Shown here piece after piece: positions 55,053 through 64,000 of a stretch of DNA of 64,000 nt. A program made the position numbers and the translations under genes. Every line of letters starts with the position of its first letter. Position 1 is the stretch's first letter. The notes below the pieces were generated by a model that was not told the DNA's origin, made no database searches, and saw only the letters and a list, made by a program, of their open reading frames with translations. Source of the DNA: Aphanothece hegewaldii CCALA 016. Lineage in GTDB: Bacteria > Cyanobacteriota > Cyanobacteriia > Cyanobacteriales > Microcystaceae. Location: positions 1-64,000 of the forward strand of contig NZ_PXOH01000020.1 of NCBI RefSeq assembly GCF_003007785.1, given 5' to 3'.

Positions 55053-56279
55053 CTACCCCACCTTAGCCTGGTTACCTCGGCTTGAAGATGGGGTTTTTGG
55101 TAGCCCTAAAGCATCAAACAAGGTAAGCTGAATATATTGCACTTTTCGCTTAATCTCGCATGATAGCCCTGTGCCTCTAGGTCGGTTTATAAGCGACCCC
55201 AATGCTGCTATATTCTTGCTACCGTTCCAGTCTGCATCAAAACTTCCACAACTGGAACAGGTAAATCTTTTGCCGTTTCTATCGCCAATTACAAAGCATT
55301 TATGACAGGTTTGTGAGGTATAGGCAGGGTTGACTAAAATTAGTTTAACTCCTGCTAATAAACATTTATAAGTGAGATATTGTCTCAACTGATAAAATGC
55401 CCAATTATTACCCAATCTTTTGTCTTTTTTGCTTCTAGGGTTTTGATTGGTTCTTTCTCTTATTCCTGTCAAATCTTCAATAGCGATCGCTTTTTTGTTA
55501 GCCACAGCATTATTAACTAACTTACGGCTTATCACATGATTAATGTGTTTCTGAAAGCGTTTCTCCTTGCCTGACAACCGTTGCTGAAGCTGACGACATC
55601 TACGCCGTGTACTTCTTGTGCCTTTCAGGGCTTTTTTCTGAAAAACGGCTCTTAGGATGGCATAGTGATTTCGTAAATCTGTTATCTGTTTTCCCGACCA
55701 ATAATCGCCAACAGATGTAACACAGATGTCGGTACGACCAAAATCTGCACCGATTACATCGTCAGTTTCTATTAATTTAGGGACGGGTTTATCCAGATTT
55801 ATGTGTATATAGTAATGACCATTCTTGCGTTTAACTAAAGTAGCTGAGGTCGGTTCAGTTCCTTTTAATATTCCCCTCTGATAGTTGCCGATTAATAGCT
55901 CAAATTTATGCCGTTTATGGAGAAGCTTTAGGCTAACAGTCCAGTCACTTTCTCTAAAGCTAAAAATCCGAGCATCGTAACTAATCGAAGTTGGGGAAAA
56001 TTCTTTAACCGTTTTACCTTTTTGTTTTGCTGTCTTTCGGTTATAACATACTCTTCTGACTGCCTGAATAGCCAAATTAGAAGATAATCCAAATTTAGCC
56101 CGAACATCCTGATAAACCAATGACTGCATAGCTTGTTTATTAGTTAGTTTTGCAGGAGTATTTTGGTTGATCCAATCACAAGCTACAGCAAAAGTAAGCA
56201 ATGTATCATCTATATCTTTGGCGAGATCACTACTTACCTTCATCTTACAAGCTATGGTGATAGTCTGGACTTCGGGCAT
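55053..56279 (-). CDS. tnpB: TnpB, RNA-guided nuclease of an IS200/IS605 element
   Basis: 408 residues, full length. The RuvC-like catalytic set is intact: Asp179 in VIGADFGRTD, Glu269 in AIAIEDLTGI, and Asp350 in FDADWNGSKNIA. A zinc ribbon with C325-x2-C328 and C341-x2-C344 (TCHKC, CSSCG) lies between the last two. TnpB cuts DNA guided by an RNA made from the right end of its element and helps the element persist. No mutation of key residues is seen, so it may be active. It lies directly upstream of the response regulator, same strand. Confidence 0.92.
   Translation of the reverse strand: MPEVQTITIACKMKVSSDLAKDIDDTLLTFAVACDWINQNTPAKLTNKQAMQSLVYQDVRAKFGLSSNLAIQAVRRVCYNRKTAKQKGKTVKEFSPTSISYDARIFSFRESDWTVSLKLLHKRHKFELLIGNYQRGILKGTEPTSATLVKRKNGHYYIHINLDKPVPKLIETDDVIGADFGRTDICVTSVGDYWSGKQITDLRNHYAILRAVFQKKALKGTRSTRRRCRQLQQRLSGKEKRFQKHINHVISRKLVNNAVANKKAIAIEDLTGIRERTNQNPRSKKDKRLGNNWAFYQLRQYLTYKCLLAGVKLILVNPAYTSQTCHKCFVIGDRNGKRFTCSSCGSFDADWNGSKNIAALGSLINRPRGTGLSCEIKRKVQYIQLTLFDALGLPKTPSSSRGNQAKVG
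55056..55093 (-). ncRNA. Right-end hairpin of the tnpB element, putative omegaRNA scaffold
   Basis: CCCCACCTT (55056-55064) pairs with AAGATGGGG (55085-55093), with inner AGCC/GGCT. It lies inside the last tnpB codons up to the stop, where IS605 right ends and TnpB guide RNAs carry their terminal hairpin. A guide would be read from the DNA just beyond, which here is the start of the response regulator. RNA production is inferred from the family. Confidence 0.5.
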
Positions 56280-56352
56280 TTATAATGTCAAAAGGTGATT
56301 TACTAAAATAAGGATAGCATAATATCGGGTGCTACGCACAGTTTATTTATTG

Positions 56353-56399
56353 GTCGCAATTCCTCCCTAACCTGTAGAGGATTAGGGAATCCTTGCGAC
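56353..56399. repeat. Long hairpin upstream of tnpB
   Basis: GTCGCAA (56353-56359) pairs with TTGCGAC (56393-56399), and inside TCCCTAA pairs with TTAGGGA. The near-complete 47-nt hairpin may be the left end of the tnpB element or a separate REP-type repeat. Confidence 0.6.
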
Positions 56400-56484
56400 A
56401 TTTAGTTGAAAAAATGTCATGACCTATAATTCGCTTGCATGATTTCACGAGATAGAATAGTAACTAAATCATTAAACACGCCTC

Positions 56485-57519
56485 ATGAGTGACCATCCAT
56501 CGATTCAACATATCCAAAATATCAGTCAACAAATCGCCTTTCTACAAAACTGTATGGCAGATTTACCCCTACAACAACAGGAACAGATCAGGGGAATTTT
56601 GGAAACAATGGTTACTGCTGTGTCGAATCTGCAATTAAGCTATGAGGAGATGCTATCGATTTTAGAAGCATCAGAAATTGTCGAGGAAAAACTGCTAACT
56701 CAACATCAACAAACAGTCACAGCATACCAACATTATTACAATTTATTTCAGTGTTCACCGATCGCCTCTTGCGTCACCGATGCCAATGGATTAATCATCG
56801 AAGCTAACCCAACATTCTGCCAGCTTCTCAATATTTCCCCCTGTTACCTGATGGGTAAACCCCTTGCGGTTTATATTGCCCCCGCGCAGCGTCCACATTT
56901 TCGCACCTTACTAAACCGGCTTGTACAAATGTCTAGAGTGCAGACTTGTGAAATAGAACTCTATCCTCGAAAAAAAGATCCTTTCATTGCCCAGTTAAAA
57001 ACGATGGTTGTCCGCAATGAATTAGATAAAGTTGAGGCTTTGTGGATCAGTGTTCATGATATCAGTCATTATAAACAGACGGTTACACCAAATCTTTCAA
57101 CCTTCTCAACTGTACCTCAACTGCCACACGCTCTAGATGGTTTACAGGTTCTCGTAGTGGATGATGAAGCTGATGCCCGTGAATTTATTACGGCTGTCCT
57201 AGAATCACAGGGAATTAACGTTACAACCGCCGATAGTACAGTTGAAGCATTAGATCTCTTAGAGCATTTTCGTCCTGATGTATTAGTCAGTGATATTCGG
57301 ATGCCTGATCAAGATGGATATAGTCTCATTAAAAAAGTGCGAGAATTAGAAGCAGAAAAAGGATGGCATATACCAGCCGCAGCCCTTACCTCCTATCTAG
57401 TTGAAGACCGAGAAAAAGCCAGAAGCGCTGGATTTGAATCTCATTTGCATAAACTTGCACAACCATCAGAATTAGTTGATCTGATTGCTCGGTTAGCAGG
57501 TCGAAAATCTCCAGATTAA
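56485..57519 (+). CDS. PAS domain / response-regulator receiver protein
   Basis: 344 residues. A helical N-terminus (1-85) precedes a PAS domain (about 90-200; SPIASCVTDANGLIIEANP) and a C-terminal receiver (about 222-340) with LQVLVVDDEADARE and phosphorylated Asp in VLVSDIRMPDQDGYSL, then AALTSYLV. No output domain. It begins a same-strand run with the hybrid-sensor kinase and a CheR-type methyltransferase; the three probably form one signalling unit. FlhDC-like or flagellar genes are not seen. Confidence 0.88.
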   Translation: MSDHPSIQHIQNISQQIAFLQNCMADLPLQQQEQIRGILETMVTAVSNLQLSYEEMLSILEASEIVEEKLLTQHQQTVTAYQHYYNLFQCSPIASCVTDANGLIIEANPTFCQLLNISPCYLMGKPLAVYIAPAQRPHFRTLLNRLVQMSRVQTCEIELYPRKKDPFIAQLKTMVVRNELDKVEALWISVHDISHYKQTVTPNLSTFSTVPQLPHALDGLQVLVVDDEADAREFITAVLESQGINVTTADSTVEALDLLEHFRPDVLVSDIRMPDQDGYSLIKKVRELEAEKGWHIPAAALTSYLVEDREKARSAGFESHLHKLAQPSELVDLIARLAGRKSPD

Positions 57520-57572
57520 TTAATATGGTTTCTAGTAGTGTATAGCTCAAAAGCGGTCATTTGTCAAGATTG

Positions 57573-59741
57573 ATGCCAAAACCCAAACCTGTCACATTAG
57601 CTGATGTAATGATTACCGATGAATTATTGCAGCGCTCGGCACGTCCCGCCAACTTAGCTGCCGAAAATCAGGCGATGCACATCTTGATACGGCAAATGGT
57701 GAATCAGCCGGAAATAATGCTAAAAAGCCTTATCACAATGGCACTTGAACTATGCTCGGCAGGAACGGCAGGTGTTAGCCTCATTGAAGTGCTACCGACA
57801 GGTGAAAAAGTTTTTCGTTGGGTGGCAATCGCGGGAGCCTTGGAACAGTATCAAGATGAAGTAATAGATGTTGATTTTAGTCCATGTGGAGTGTGCTTAG
57901 AGCGTGGTATTCCTATGCTTTATTCCTATCCTGAACGCTATTTCACCTATTTACAGGCAGCCAAGCCCGTTGTTGTTGAAGCTTTAGTTTTACCTCTAAT
58001 CGTTAATTATCAGTCTCTTGGCACACTTTGGATTGTATCTCATGATGAACAGCGACGCTTTGACTCGGAAGATGTGCGGATGATGACCAGTTTAGCGGAT
58101 TTTACGACAACTGCCCTTATTTTAAAAGATCGGCGAACTCAAGAATTACTGTCCGCTAATGCAGCTTTAGAGGCTAGAATCATCGATCATCAAAAAGCTG
58201 AAATGGCTTTACGCGAATCAGAAAAACGTCTACAACAGGCGATCGCGATTTCTACGGTGGGTGTAATTTTCTTTAGAACCAACGGCCGCATTACCGACTC
58301 TAACGAGACTTTTTTAAAAATGAGTGGTTACAGTCGTGAAGATTTGCGCTCTGGGCAGGTACGGTGGGACAAAATGACACCACTTGAGTTTATGCCCCAA
58401 ACTCAGCAAGCGATCCAAGAGCTTTTAACGTTGGGGCGGACAATTCCATATGAAAAGCAATATATCCGTAAAGATGGTTCGCGCTGGTGGGGTTTATTTG
58501 CGGCATCCCAACTTAATGACGATGAAGCCGTAGAATTTATTATTGATATTACTGAGAATAAACGATCTCAGGAATTGCTACAGACTAGCGAGGAACGGCT
58601 TAGATTAGCTTCCTATGCGGCTAATTTTGGTACATATGATTTTGAGCCGCAGACAGGTCAATGTCAATGGTCTTCTCTTTTAAAAGCAATGCACGGCTTA
58701 AGTGAGGATACAGAGATTACTTTTGAGCAACTGCCTAGATATATTCACCCTGATGATCACGATCGCATCTTTTACCTATTAAATCAATATCTCAGTCCCG
58801 ACGCACCTGGCCCTTATGAGCATGAATTCCGCATTGTTCGTACTGATGGTACAGTACGTTGGGTGATTGATAAGGGTTGTGTGTTTTTTACGGGTGAAGG
58901 AGAACAACGCCGCGCTAATCGAGTTATTGGTGTGATTCTGGATATTACAGAACGTAAGCAAGCCGAAGCCGAGCGTAATCAACTGTTTCAAGAACAAGCC
59001 GCCCGTAAAGAAGCAGAACGAGCCAGCCAGATGAAAGATGAGTTTTTAGCGATGATCTCCCATGAACTTCAGTCACCCCTCGTAGCGATCCTCGGTTGGT
59101 CACGGTTACTGCGGACTCAACCTCCGAGTCCAACGATGCTGAGAAAATCTTTAGAAACAATTGAACGGAATGCCAGTGTACTAGCTAAACTTATTTCAGA
59201 TTTGCTCGATATTTCTCGAATTACGGCAGGAAAAGTAAAGCTTAATTTACAGCCTGTTGAACTCATATCATTAATTGAAACGGTGATTAGATCGGCTAGG
59301 GAATTAGTCGCCGCTAAAAAACTTAACATCATTTGGTGGGAGGAAGTGCCAGAAAATGTTTTAGTATTAGGTGATCTTGATCGGCTTCAGCAAATTATTT
59401 CCAATCTGCTGAACAACGCGATTAAATTTACGCCAGAGTTGGGCTGTATTAGTGTTAAACTTTCAGTTATTAAAAGTCAGGTTGATGATTTTTCTTGTGC
59501 TGAAATATCTATTACAGATACAGGTATTGGCATCAGTGCTGAATTTTTGCCTCATGTCTTTGAGCGTTTCCGTCAAGCTCACTCATCGGGTGGACTGGGG
59601 TTAGGATTAGCGATCGCCCGTCATTTAGTCGAACTTCATAACGGAACCATCCATGCTGATAGTTTAGGAGAAGGACAAGGCGCAACTTTTAAGGTCAGGC
59701 TACCACTTTTAAATAATGATGAGTGTGATGTCAAGGTCTAA
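57573..59741 (+). CDS. GAF-PAS-PAS sensor histidine kinase
   Basis: 722 residues from the ATG at 57573 (a TTG 4 codons earlier is in frame). Order: GAF (about 45-190), PAS (about 215-330), PAS/PAC (about 340-460), HisKA (about 490-560) and HATPase (about 600-720). The phospho-acceptor His is in [19 protein letters not shown]-site boxes are [19 protein letters not shown] and [11 protein letters not shown]. No membrane segments, so it is soluble. The H-box has QSPL where RTPL or RNPL is usual. It lies between the PAS-receiver gene and a CheR gene on the same strand. Confidence 0.9.
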   Translation: MPKPKPVTLADVMITDELLQRSARPANLAAENQAMHILIRQMVNQPEIMLKSLITMALELCSAGTAGVSLIEVLPTGEKVFRWVAIAGALEQYQDEVIDVDFSPCGVCLERGIPMLYSYPERYFTYLQAAKPVVVEALVLPLIVNYQSLGTLWIVSHDEQRRFDSEDVRMMTSLADFTTTALILKDRRTQELLSANAALEARIIDHQKAEMALRESEKRLQQAIAISTVGVIFFRTNGRITDSNETFLKMSGYSREDLRSGQVRWDKMTPLEFMPQTQQAIQELLTLGRTIPYEKQYIRKDGSRWWGLFAASQLNDDEAVEFIIDITENKRSQELLQTSEERLRLASYAANFGTYDFEPQTGQCQWSSLLKAMHGLSEDTEITFEQLPRYIHPDDHDRIFYLLNQYLSPDAPGPYEHEFRIVRTDGTVRWVIDKGCVFFTGEGEQRRANRVIGVILDITERKQAEAERNQLFQEQAARKEAERASQMKDEFLAMISHELQSPLVAILGWSRLLRTQPPSPTMLRKSLETIERNASVLAKLISDLLDISRITAGKVKLNLQPVELISLIETVIRSARELVAAKKLNIIWWEEVPENVLVLGDLDRLQQIISNLLNNAIKFTPELGCISVKLSVIKSQVDDFSCAEISITDTGIGISAEFLPHVFERFRQAHSSGGLGLGLAIARHLVELHNGTIHADSLGEGQGATFKVRLPLLNNDECDVKV

Positions 59742-59749
59742 AATATGCT

Positions 59750-61042
59750 ATGGATCTACCTCAAGCCAATCAAGAATTGGAATCTTTATTAAATTATCTT
59801 AAGAATAGTCGAGGTTGTGATTTAACTGGCTATAAAAGATCGAGCTTGCTGCGGCGGTTCAGGTTCCGTATGCAGCAAATTAATATTAATAGCTATCAAG
59901 AATATTTAAAATATTTACAGAACAATTCCGAAGAATGGCTGACGCTGCTTAATACTGTTTTAATTAACTATACTGGTTTTTTCCGCGATCGGTCATCTTG
60001 GGATTATTTGGCAAAGGAAATTATTCCCAAAATTATCGCCAGTAAACAGAAAAATGAATCGATCCGAGTCTGGGTAGCTGGATGTGCTTCTGGTGAAGAA
60101 GTCTATAGCCTCGTGATGCTATGGGCAGAAGCATTAGGGATCGAATCTTGTTTAGAGCGAGTGCAGTTTTATGCTACAGATATCGATGAAGAAGCAATAA
60201 AAGAAGCGCGACAAGCTACTTATCAAAGCAACCCCGTTCGAGAGTTATCACCCGACGATGATCCAACTTTAGACATCGTACCTCATACAGAGCTAACAGG
60301 TATTTCACCCTATCTTCTCAATAAATACTTTCAACACCACAAAGATAGTTATACATTTGATCCACAACTGCGACGCACAATTATTTTTGCTCGTCATGAT
60401 TTAGTTAAAAATGCGCCTATTTCTAAGATCGATTTGCTCGTTTGCCGCAATGTTTTAATATATTTTACGCCAGAGTATCAAGCAACTATTTTTGTTCGTT
60501 TTCATTTTGCACTCAAAGATACGGGTTTTCTTTTTCTGGGAAAAGCCGAATCGATCATCAACAATAGAGCCATTTTTACGCCTATTAGTTTAAAACACCG
60601 CATTTATGCCAAAGGTTTAGATCTAGATCTCAATGATCACTTATTAATTAATCCTAAAACACATTTCAAGCGAAGTAATGAACGGCAAGACTCTAAAAAC
60701 TTTTTCTGGCAAACGGCATTCGAGATTAATCCTTTGCCACAAATTGCCGTTAATCTTCATAATTATTTAATTGACGCGAATGAGGCTGCTCATCTTCTAT
60801 TTGGCTTAAAACTAGATGACTTGAACCGTCCTTTTAATCAACTCGAACTCAGTAAGTTAGTAGGAGAAATGAAAACCTTCTATGAAAATCCTCATCAAGT
60901 TACTTTAACTGATGTCGAATGGCACACCGCTACGGACACAAAGTATTTTGATATTTCGATCGTACCTGTCTATGACAAGAAAAAGACTTTGCTTGGAGCC
61001 ATTTTAACATTCAGTGATTCAGTCTATAAATTACATAATTAA
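59750..61042 (+). CDS. CheR-type protein-glutamate methyltransferase with C-terminal PAS
   Basis: 430 residues. N-terminal CheR helical domain (1-75), SAM-binding domain with VWVAGCASGEEVYSLVM (about 105) and DLLVCRNVLIYFTPEYQ (about 225), then a PAS-like tail (about 310-430; LPQIAVNLHNYLIDANEAA). The arrangement recalls CheB-CheR-PAS kinases, but no CheB domain is present. It starts 8 bases after the kinase gene. Which receptor it methylates is unknown; a non-chemotactic role with the kinase is plausible. Confidence 0.87.
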   Translation: MDLPQANQELESLLNYLKNSRGCDLTGYKRSSLLRRFRFRMQQININSYQEYLKYLQNNSEEWLTLLNTVLINYTGFFRDRSSWDYLAKEIIPKIIASKQKNESIRVWVAGCASGEEVYSLVMLWAEALGIESCLERVQFYATDIDEEAIKEARQATYQSNPVRELSPDDDPTLDIVPHTELTGISPYLLNKYFQHHKDSYTFDPQLRRTIIFARHDLVKNAPISKIDLLVCRNVLIYFTPEYQATIFVRFHFALKDTGFLFLGKAESIINNRAIFTPISLKHRIYAKGLDLDLNDHLLINPKTHFKRSNERQDSKNFFWQTAFEINPLPQIAVNLHNYLIDANEAAHLLFGLKLDDLNRPFNQLELSKLVGEMKTFYENPHQVTLTDVEWHTATDTKYFDISIVPVYDKKKTLLGAILTFSDSVYKLHN

Positions 61043-61120
61043 TTTTTTGTCAAGTTTTTTAAGCTAAATTTAATAAAAATTAACAAATTAATTCGATGAT
61101 AGTGTTAGTTCAATAGAACA

Positions 61121-61236
61121 CCGTGAAATAAATTTCACGGCTCAAAGCAAAAATCCATTAAAATGGATTAAAGTTTTTACAGTGAGTCGGTTTCAACCGA
61201 CTTAAGCTATCAGACAGAGAATTTATTCTCTGGCTG
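61121..61236. repeat. Array of four successive perfect or near-perfect hairpins
   Basis: Stems: CCGTGAAAT/ATTTCACGG (61121-61140), AATCCATT/AATGGATT (61152-61169), AGTCGGTT/AACCGACT (61185-61202), and CAGAGAA/TTCTCTG extended by CAG/CTG (61211-61236). All have 2-4-nt loops. The last covers the lysS stop codon (61223-61225) and its last three codons. Such multi-hairpin blocks are dispersed in cyanobacterial genomes. Confidence 0.85.
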
Positions 61237-62953
61237 TGTCTCGATCAAAACCGAATTGATCTCGGATATTGGCATTAAAATACTGTCCTTTTGAGGGAGC
61301 ATCCTTTAATTCTTGGAAGATATTTTCTGAGACATCGTGATACAAATAGATTGAACCGTTAGGAAATTCAATTTTTAGAATTTTTTTTTCTGCGTCGTAA
61401 TCAAAAGATTTAATTGAGGAACTCTGGTTTTTGAGAAGTGGGAAAGCAATGACATCGCGGATACTTGCAGAGTCGGTGAGTAACATGATCAGGCGATCGA
61501 TCCCAATACCTAAACCACCCGTCGGGGGCATCCCATATTCTAGGGCAGTCAAGAAATCTTCATCAACACTTTGCGCTTCTAGATCTCCTGCGGCTTTTTT
61601 CGCTGCTTGTAATTCTAGTCTTTCTCGTTGATCAATAGGATCAGTTAACTCAGAAAAACTATTCGCTAACTCTCTTCCCACAACATATAATTCAAATCGT
61701 TCTACTAATCCCGCTTTTTCTCGATGGGGTTTAGCCAGTGGTGAGATTTCAACAGGGAAATCAATGACAAATGTGGGCTGTATTAGGCTTTCCTCTACCT
61801 TTTGCTCAAAAAGTTCATTTAATAGCTTTCCGATGGTTTTACAGTCATCAGGAACGTGAATCCCAGCATTTTTCGCGGCGGTTGTAGCCTCTTCAAAGTT
61901 GGTGAATTGCGTCAGATCTAATCCTGTTTTTTCGGCGACTAATTCGTGCATCGTCACCCGTCGCCAAGGGGGAGTTAAATCGATTTCTTGGTTTTGATAA
62001 GATAATTTTAGGGTTCCTAGAACGTCTTGGGCAGCTTTGGTAATGATATTTTCCGTTAGAACCATCATATCGTGATAGTCGGCGTAGGCTTGATAGATTT
62101 CGATCGAGGTAAATTCTGGGTTATGTCGCGTCGAAACCCCTTCATTGCGGAAAATACGCCCTAACTCGAATACTTTTTCAAACCCACCGACAATTAACCG
62201 TTTTAGGTGTAATTCGGTGGCAATTCTTAGATACAGATCCATCTCTAGAGTATTATGATACGTGACGAATGGACGTGCATCAGCCCCACCCGCTTCGCTT
62301 TGTAATACTGGTGTTTCAATTTCGATAAAACCTTGCTCATCGAGATAACGACGGATAGATGCAGTAATTTGGGCGCGTCGTCGGAAGGTTTGACGGACTT
62401 CGGGATTTACAATTAGATCAACATAACGTTGACGATATCGTTTTTCTGTATCGGTTAAACCATGCCATTTATCGGGTAGGGGTAACAAAGATTTGGTTAA
62501 AATGGCATATTCATTGACAACGATGGATAATTCGCCTTTTTCGGTACGTTTAATCGTTCCTTTTGCCCCTAAGATGTCGCCTGTATCTGTTAGCTTCGTT
62601 ATAGTATTAAACGCATTGGGTGTATCTGCCATTTTTTCCGTGATGCGTTTTTTGTCGAGATAAAGTTGAATCGTTCCCGTTTCGTCTTGTAGATTAAAGA
62701 AAGCCAGTTTACCGAAAATACGACGGGCAATAATACGCCCTGCGATCGATACTTCGATGTCAACTTCTTCAGCATTTGCTAAATTAGTATATTGTTCCTG
62801 TAACTGTGCCGCATTTGCAGTAACTTCCCATTTGTACGCATAGGGAGTAATACCCTGTTGTTTGAGTTGTTCGACTTTTTCTAAACGTGCTGCGCGAATT
62901 TCTTCTAAACTAGATCCAGATTGAGGATCGTTTGGGGATTGTTGAGACGACAT
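61223..62953 (-). CDS. lysS: Lysyl-tRNA synthetase, class II, with C-terminal KTSC domain
   Basis: 576 residues. The OB-fold (about 60-160) precedes the class II core: motif 2 [20 protein letters not shown] and motif 3 [14 protein letters not shown]. The core ends near [11 protein letters not shown] (about 505). The extra 65 residues, [19 protein letters not shown] to [11 protein letters not shown], are a KTSC domain, named from its place at the C-terminus of some lysyl-tRNA synthetases; its function is not established. The final residues and stop lie in a hairpin repeat. It charges tRNA-Lys in the cytoplasm. Confidence 0.95.
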   Translation of the reverse strand: MSSQQSPNDPQSGSSLEEIRAARLEKVEQLKQQGITPYAYKWEVTANAAQLQEQYTNLANAEEVDIEVSIAGRIIARRIFGKLAFFNLQDETGTIQLYLDKKRITEKMADTPNAFNTITKLTDTGDILGAKGTIKRTEKGELSIVVNEYAILTKSLLPLPDKWHGLTDTEKRYRQRYVDLIVNPEVRQTFRRRAQITASIRRYLDEQGFIEIETPVLQSEAGGADARPFVTYHNTLEMDLYLRIATELHLKRLIVGGFEKVFELGRIFRNEGVSTRHNPEFTSIEIYQAYADYHDMMVLTENIITKAAQDVLGTLKLSYQNQEIDLTPPWRRVTMHELVAEKTGLDLTQFTNFEEATTAAKNAGIHVPDDCKTIGKLLNELFEQKVEESLIQPTFVIDFPVEISPLAKPHREKAGLVERFELYVVGRELANSFSELTDPIDQRERLELQAAKKAAGDLEAQSVDEDFLTALEYGMPPTGGLGIGIDRLIMLLTDSASIRDVIAFPLLKNQSSSIKSFDYDAEKKILKIEFPNGSIYLYHDVSENIFQELKDAPSKGQYFNANIRDQFGFDRDTARE

Positions 62954-62985
62954 CGGTACCTTAGTATAATTATCAGTCTTACTTA

Positions 62986-63174
62986 TTATATCTCGTTGGG
63001 TTCAGAGGGGTTATCTCGATGTATGCTGACGACTAAGCGACTAAACGCACTTGCATTCCCATAATAATCTAAAAGAATTGGTAGACCTTGGGGATGTTCC
63101 GCAATAGCTAGAGCAACTTGTCTGTATTCATCGGTGACTAATTGCGCTTTGTTACATTTATTATTGGCTTTTGG
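62986..63174 (-). pseudogene. Coding remnant without a start codon
   Basis: A 62-codon open frame on the minus strand gives LVTDEYRQVALAIAEHPQGL, then PILLDYYGNASAFSRLVVSI and a TAA stop. Codon use looks like coding DNA, but there is no ATG/GTG/TTG at a sensible place before an upstream stop. It is either the end of a decayed gene or a gene with a frameshift near 63160. Family unknown. Confidence 0.35.
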
Positions 63175-63185
63175 CTACATTAACT

Positions 63186-64000
63186 TTACCCCAACCAGGA
63201 TGGATTCTGGGCTGTACTGTCAAACTGGCTAGTCGTCTTGTAAAGCTCATATTGTCCCTTGGCGGCAGCTTCACGAGTTCGGTTTAACAAATCCATCACC
63301 TGTTCTGGGTTCATCGGTTTGAAAGTGCGAACGGCTTCCAATGCTTGCTCAAGAATTTGCATACTATCAATACCTGTAATTACTGTTGAGGTGGGTAGAT
63401 TCATCGCGTAGTGAAGGCATTCTATCGGTGTGACCGTATTGCTGCGTAGGATATAAGGATCGCCCATTGATTTCATTCCTAAGACCCCAATTTGTTCTTT
63501 TTCAAGCATAGGCAGCACTAAACGTTCAAAACTGCGGAAATGAGCATCCATCACATTGAGCGGCATTTGCACTGTATCAAAGCGAAACTTGTTTTGAGCC
63601 GCTACCTCTAGCATTCGCAGGTGAACTAAGGGATCTTTATGACCAGTAAAACCGATATAACGGATCTTCCCTGCTTTTTGCGCCTCCACAACGGCTTCCA
63701 TTGCGCCCCCTTTAGCAAAAACGCGATCGGGATCTTCCATGCGAATAATTTCGTGATGCTGCATCAGATCAATATAATTGGTTTGTAAAGCTTTGAGAGA
63801 TTCATCAATCTGCATCATGGCTGCACCTTTAGTTCGTCCGTCTAATTTGGTCATTAGAAAAACTTTCTCTCGATAACCGTCTTTGAGTGCCTTGCCCATC
63901 CATCGTTCACTACGTCCATTATGATAGTCCCAAGAGTTATCCATAAAATTGATCCCTTGGTCGATGGCACTACGAATTAATTTGATGCTTTCTTGCTCCT
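63186..64000 (-). CDS. Aldo/keto reductase (cut by right edge)
   Basis: The frame stays open from the stop at 63186 to the window end, so the gene continues beyond 64000; the Met at 63944 is internal because INFMDNSWDYHNGRSE is the conserved AKR start of the catalytic region. Other features: VFLMTKLDGRT, YIDLMQHHEI, RYIGFTGHKDP and VITGIDSMQILEQAL. It is a TIM-barrel NADPH-dependent reductase of the YhdN/predicted-oxidoreductase type. Substrate unknown. The C-terminus is complete. Confidence 0.9.
   Translation of the reverse strand, partial: EQESIKLIRSAIDQGINFMDNSWDYHNGRSERWMGKALKDGYREKVFLMTKLDGRTKGAAMMQIDESLKALQTNYIDLMQHHEIIRMEDPDRVFAKGGAMEAVVEAQKAGKIRYIGFTGHKDPLVHLRMLEVAAQNKFRFDTVQMPLNVMDAHFRSFERLVLPMLEKEQIGVLGMKSMGDPYILRSNTVTPIECLHYAMNLPTSTVITGIDSMQILEQALEAVRTFKPMNPEQVMDLLNRTREAAAKGQYELYKTTSQFDSTAQNPSWLG

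Larger units (their letters stand above)
55044..56350 (-). mobile_element. IS200/IS605-type element with tnpB only (boundaries approximate)
   Basis: A single tnpB gene with end hairpins and no Y1 transposase (tnpA), as in IS1341-type elements that depend on a TnpA elsewhere. The right end carries the hairpin 55056-55093. At the left, GTGC-TAC-GCAC (56329-56339) is a candidate subterminal hairpin. Exact ends and the tetranucleotide target were not determined. Confidence 0.6.

Overview
The window is cyanobacterial chromosome. The evidence is the 3' end of psbD, divergent plastocyanin (petE) and cytochrome c6 (petJ) genes, the PanC-Cmk fusion, ArgZ of the ornithine-ammonia cycle, several cyanobacteria-typical DUF families (DUF2993, DUF2808, DUF4168) and many HIP1 octamers (GCGATCGC). 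The DNA is AT-rich with very AT-rich spacers, which fits a unicellular or simple filamentous lineage of the Cyanothece/Geminocystis/Stanieria type. The species cannot be fixed from sequence alone. No rRNA, tRNA or CRISPR array was found.

Layout. 1-5.2 kb: end of a psbD copy with its own terminator (no psbC follows), two exported or lipid-binding proteins, an RlpA-like protein behind a structured 745-bp leader region, and panC-cmk. 5.2-8.8 kb (minus): an AI-2E/PerM permease, pyrH-frr and purSQ. 8.8-13.7 kb: a Zur-type regulator whose end overlaps a NeuD-like acyltransferase, a HpcH-type aldolase, and a minus-strand operon (2OG-Fe dioxygenase, WecE-like sugar aminotransferase, glycosyltransferase) suggesting surface-glycan modification. 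13.8-16.9 kb: an ABC ATPase, a pentapeptide protein, a truncated second copy of the ATPase joined to what looks like a petE fragment, then petE and petJ back to back over two copies of a palindromic element. 17-22.8 kb: CysQ, a CRP-type site in front of a pentapeptide protein, DUF2808, a META-domain protein, L25 and PurA. 23-26.9 kb: a 1138-residue RTX protein with a YLYNG tandem array, then a non-coding 31/32-bp repeat array. 27-34 kb: ArgZ, a small three-repeat protein, an inactive rhodanese, an FkbM methyltransferase, LarE, and RsmH whose stop codon lies inside a tandem repeat. 34-47.7 kb: housekeeping and small genes (UreE, M24 peptidase, FemAB-like, EamA, Ada-type methyltransferase, Usp proteins, 3'-5' exonuclease, DUF58, AroC, MazG, LepB). 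47.8-54.4 kb: TPR-CHAT protein, cobalamin genes cobL and cobH, MBL-fold protein and lineage proteins. 55-56.4 kb: a solitary TnpB element inserted directly in front of an OmpR-type response regulator. 56.5-61 kb: a PAS-receiver / hybrid-sensor kinase / CheR-PAS module. 61-64 kb: a four-hairpin element running into lysS (with KTSC tail), a coding remnant, and an aldo/keto reductase cut by the right edge.

Points that merit most attention: the petE/petJ shared promoter with duplicated 25-bp elements next to a chimeric ABC/petE relic; the perfect TGTGA-N6-TCACA site; the possible alternative RNA structure spanning the start of the RlpA-like gene; the small repeat protein at 29411; the TnpB element with its 3' hairpin; and several repeat families, some of which supply the last codons of genes. 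No wholly new multi-gene system was convincingly visible.
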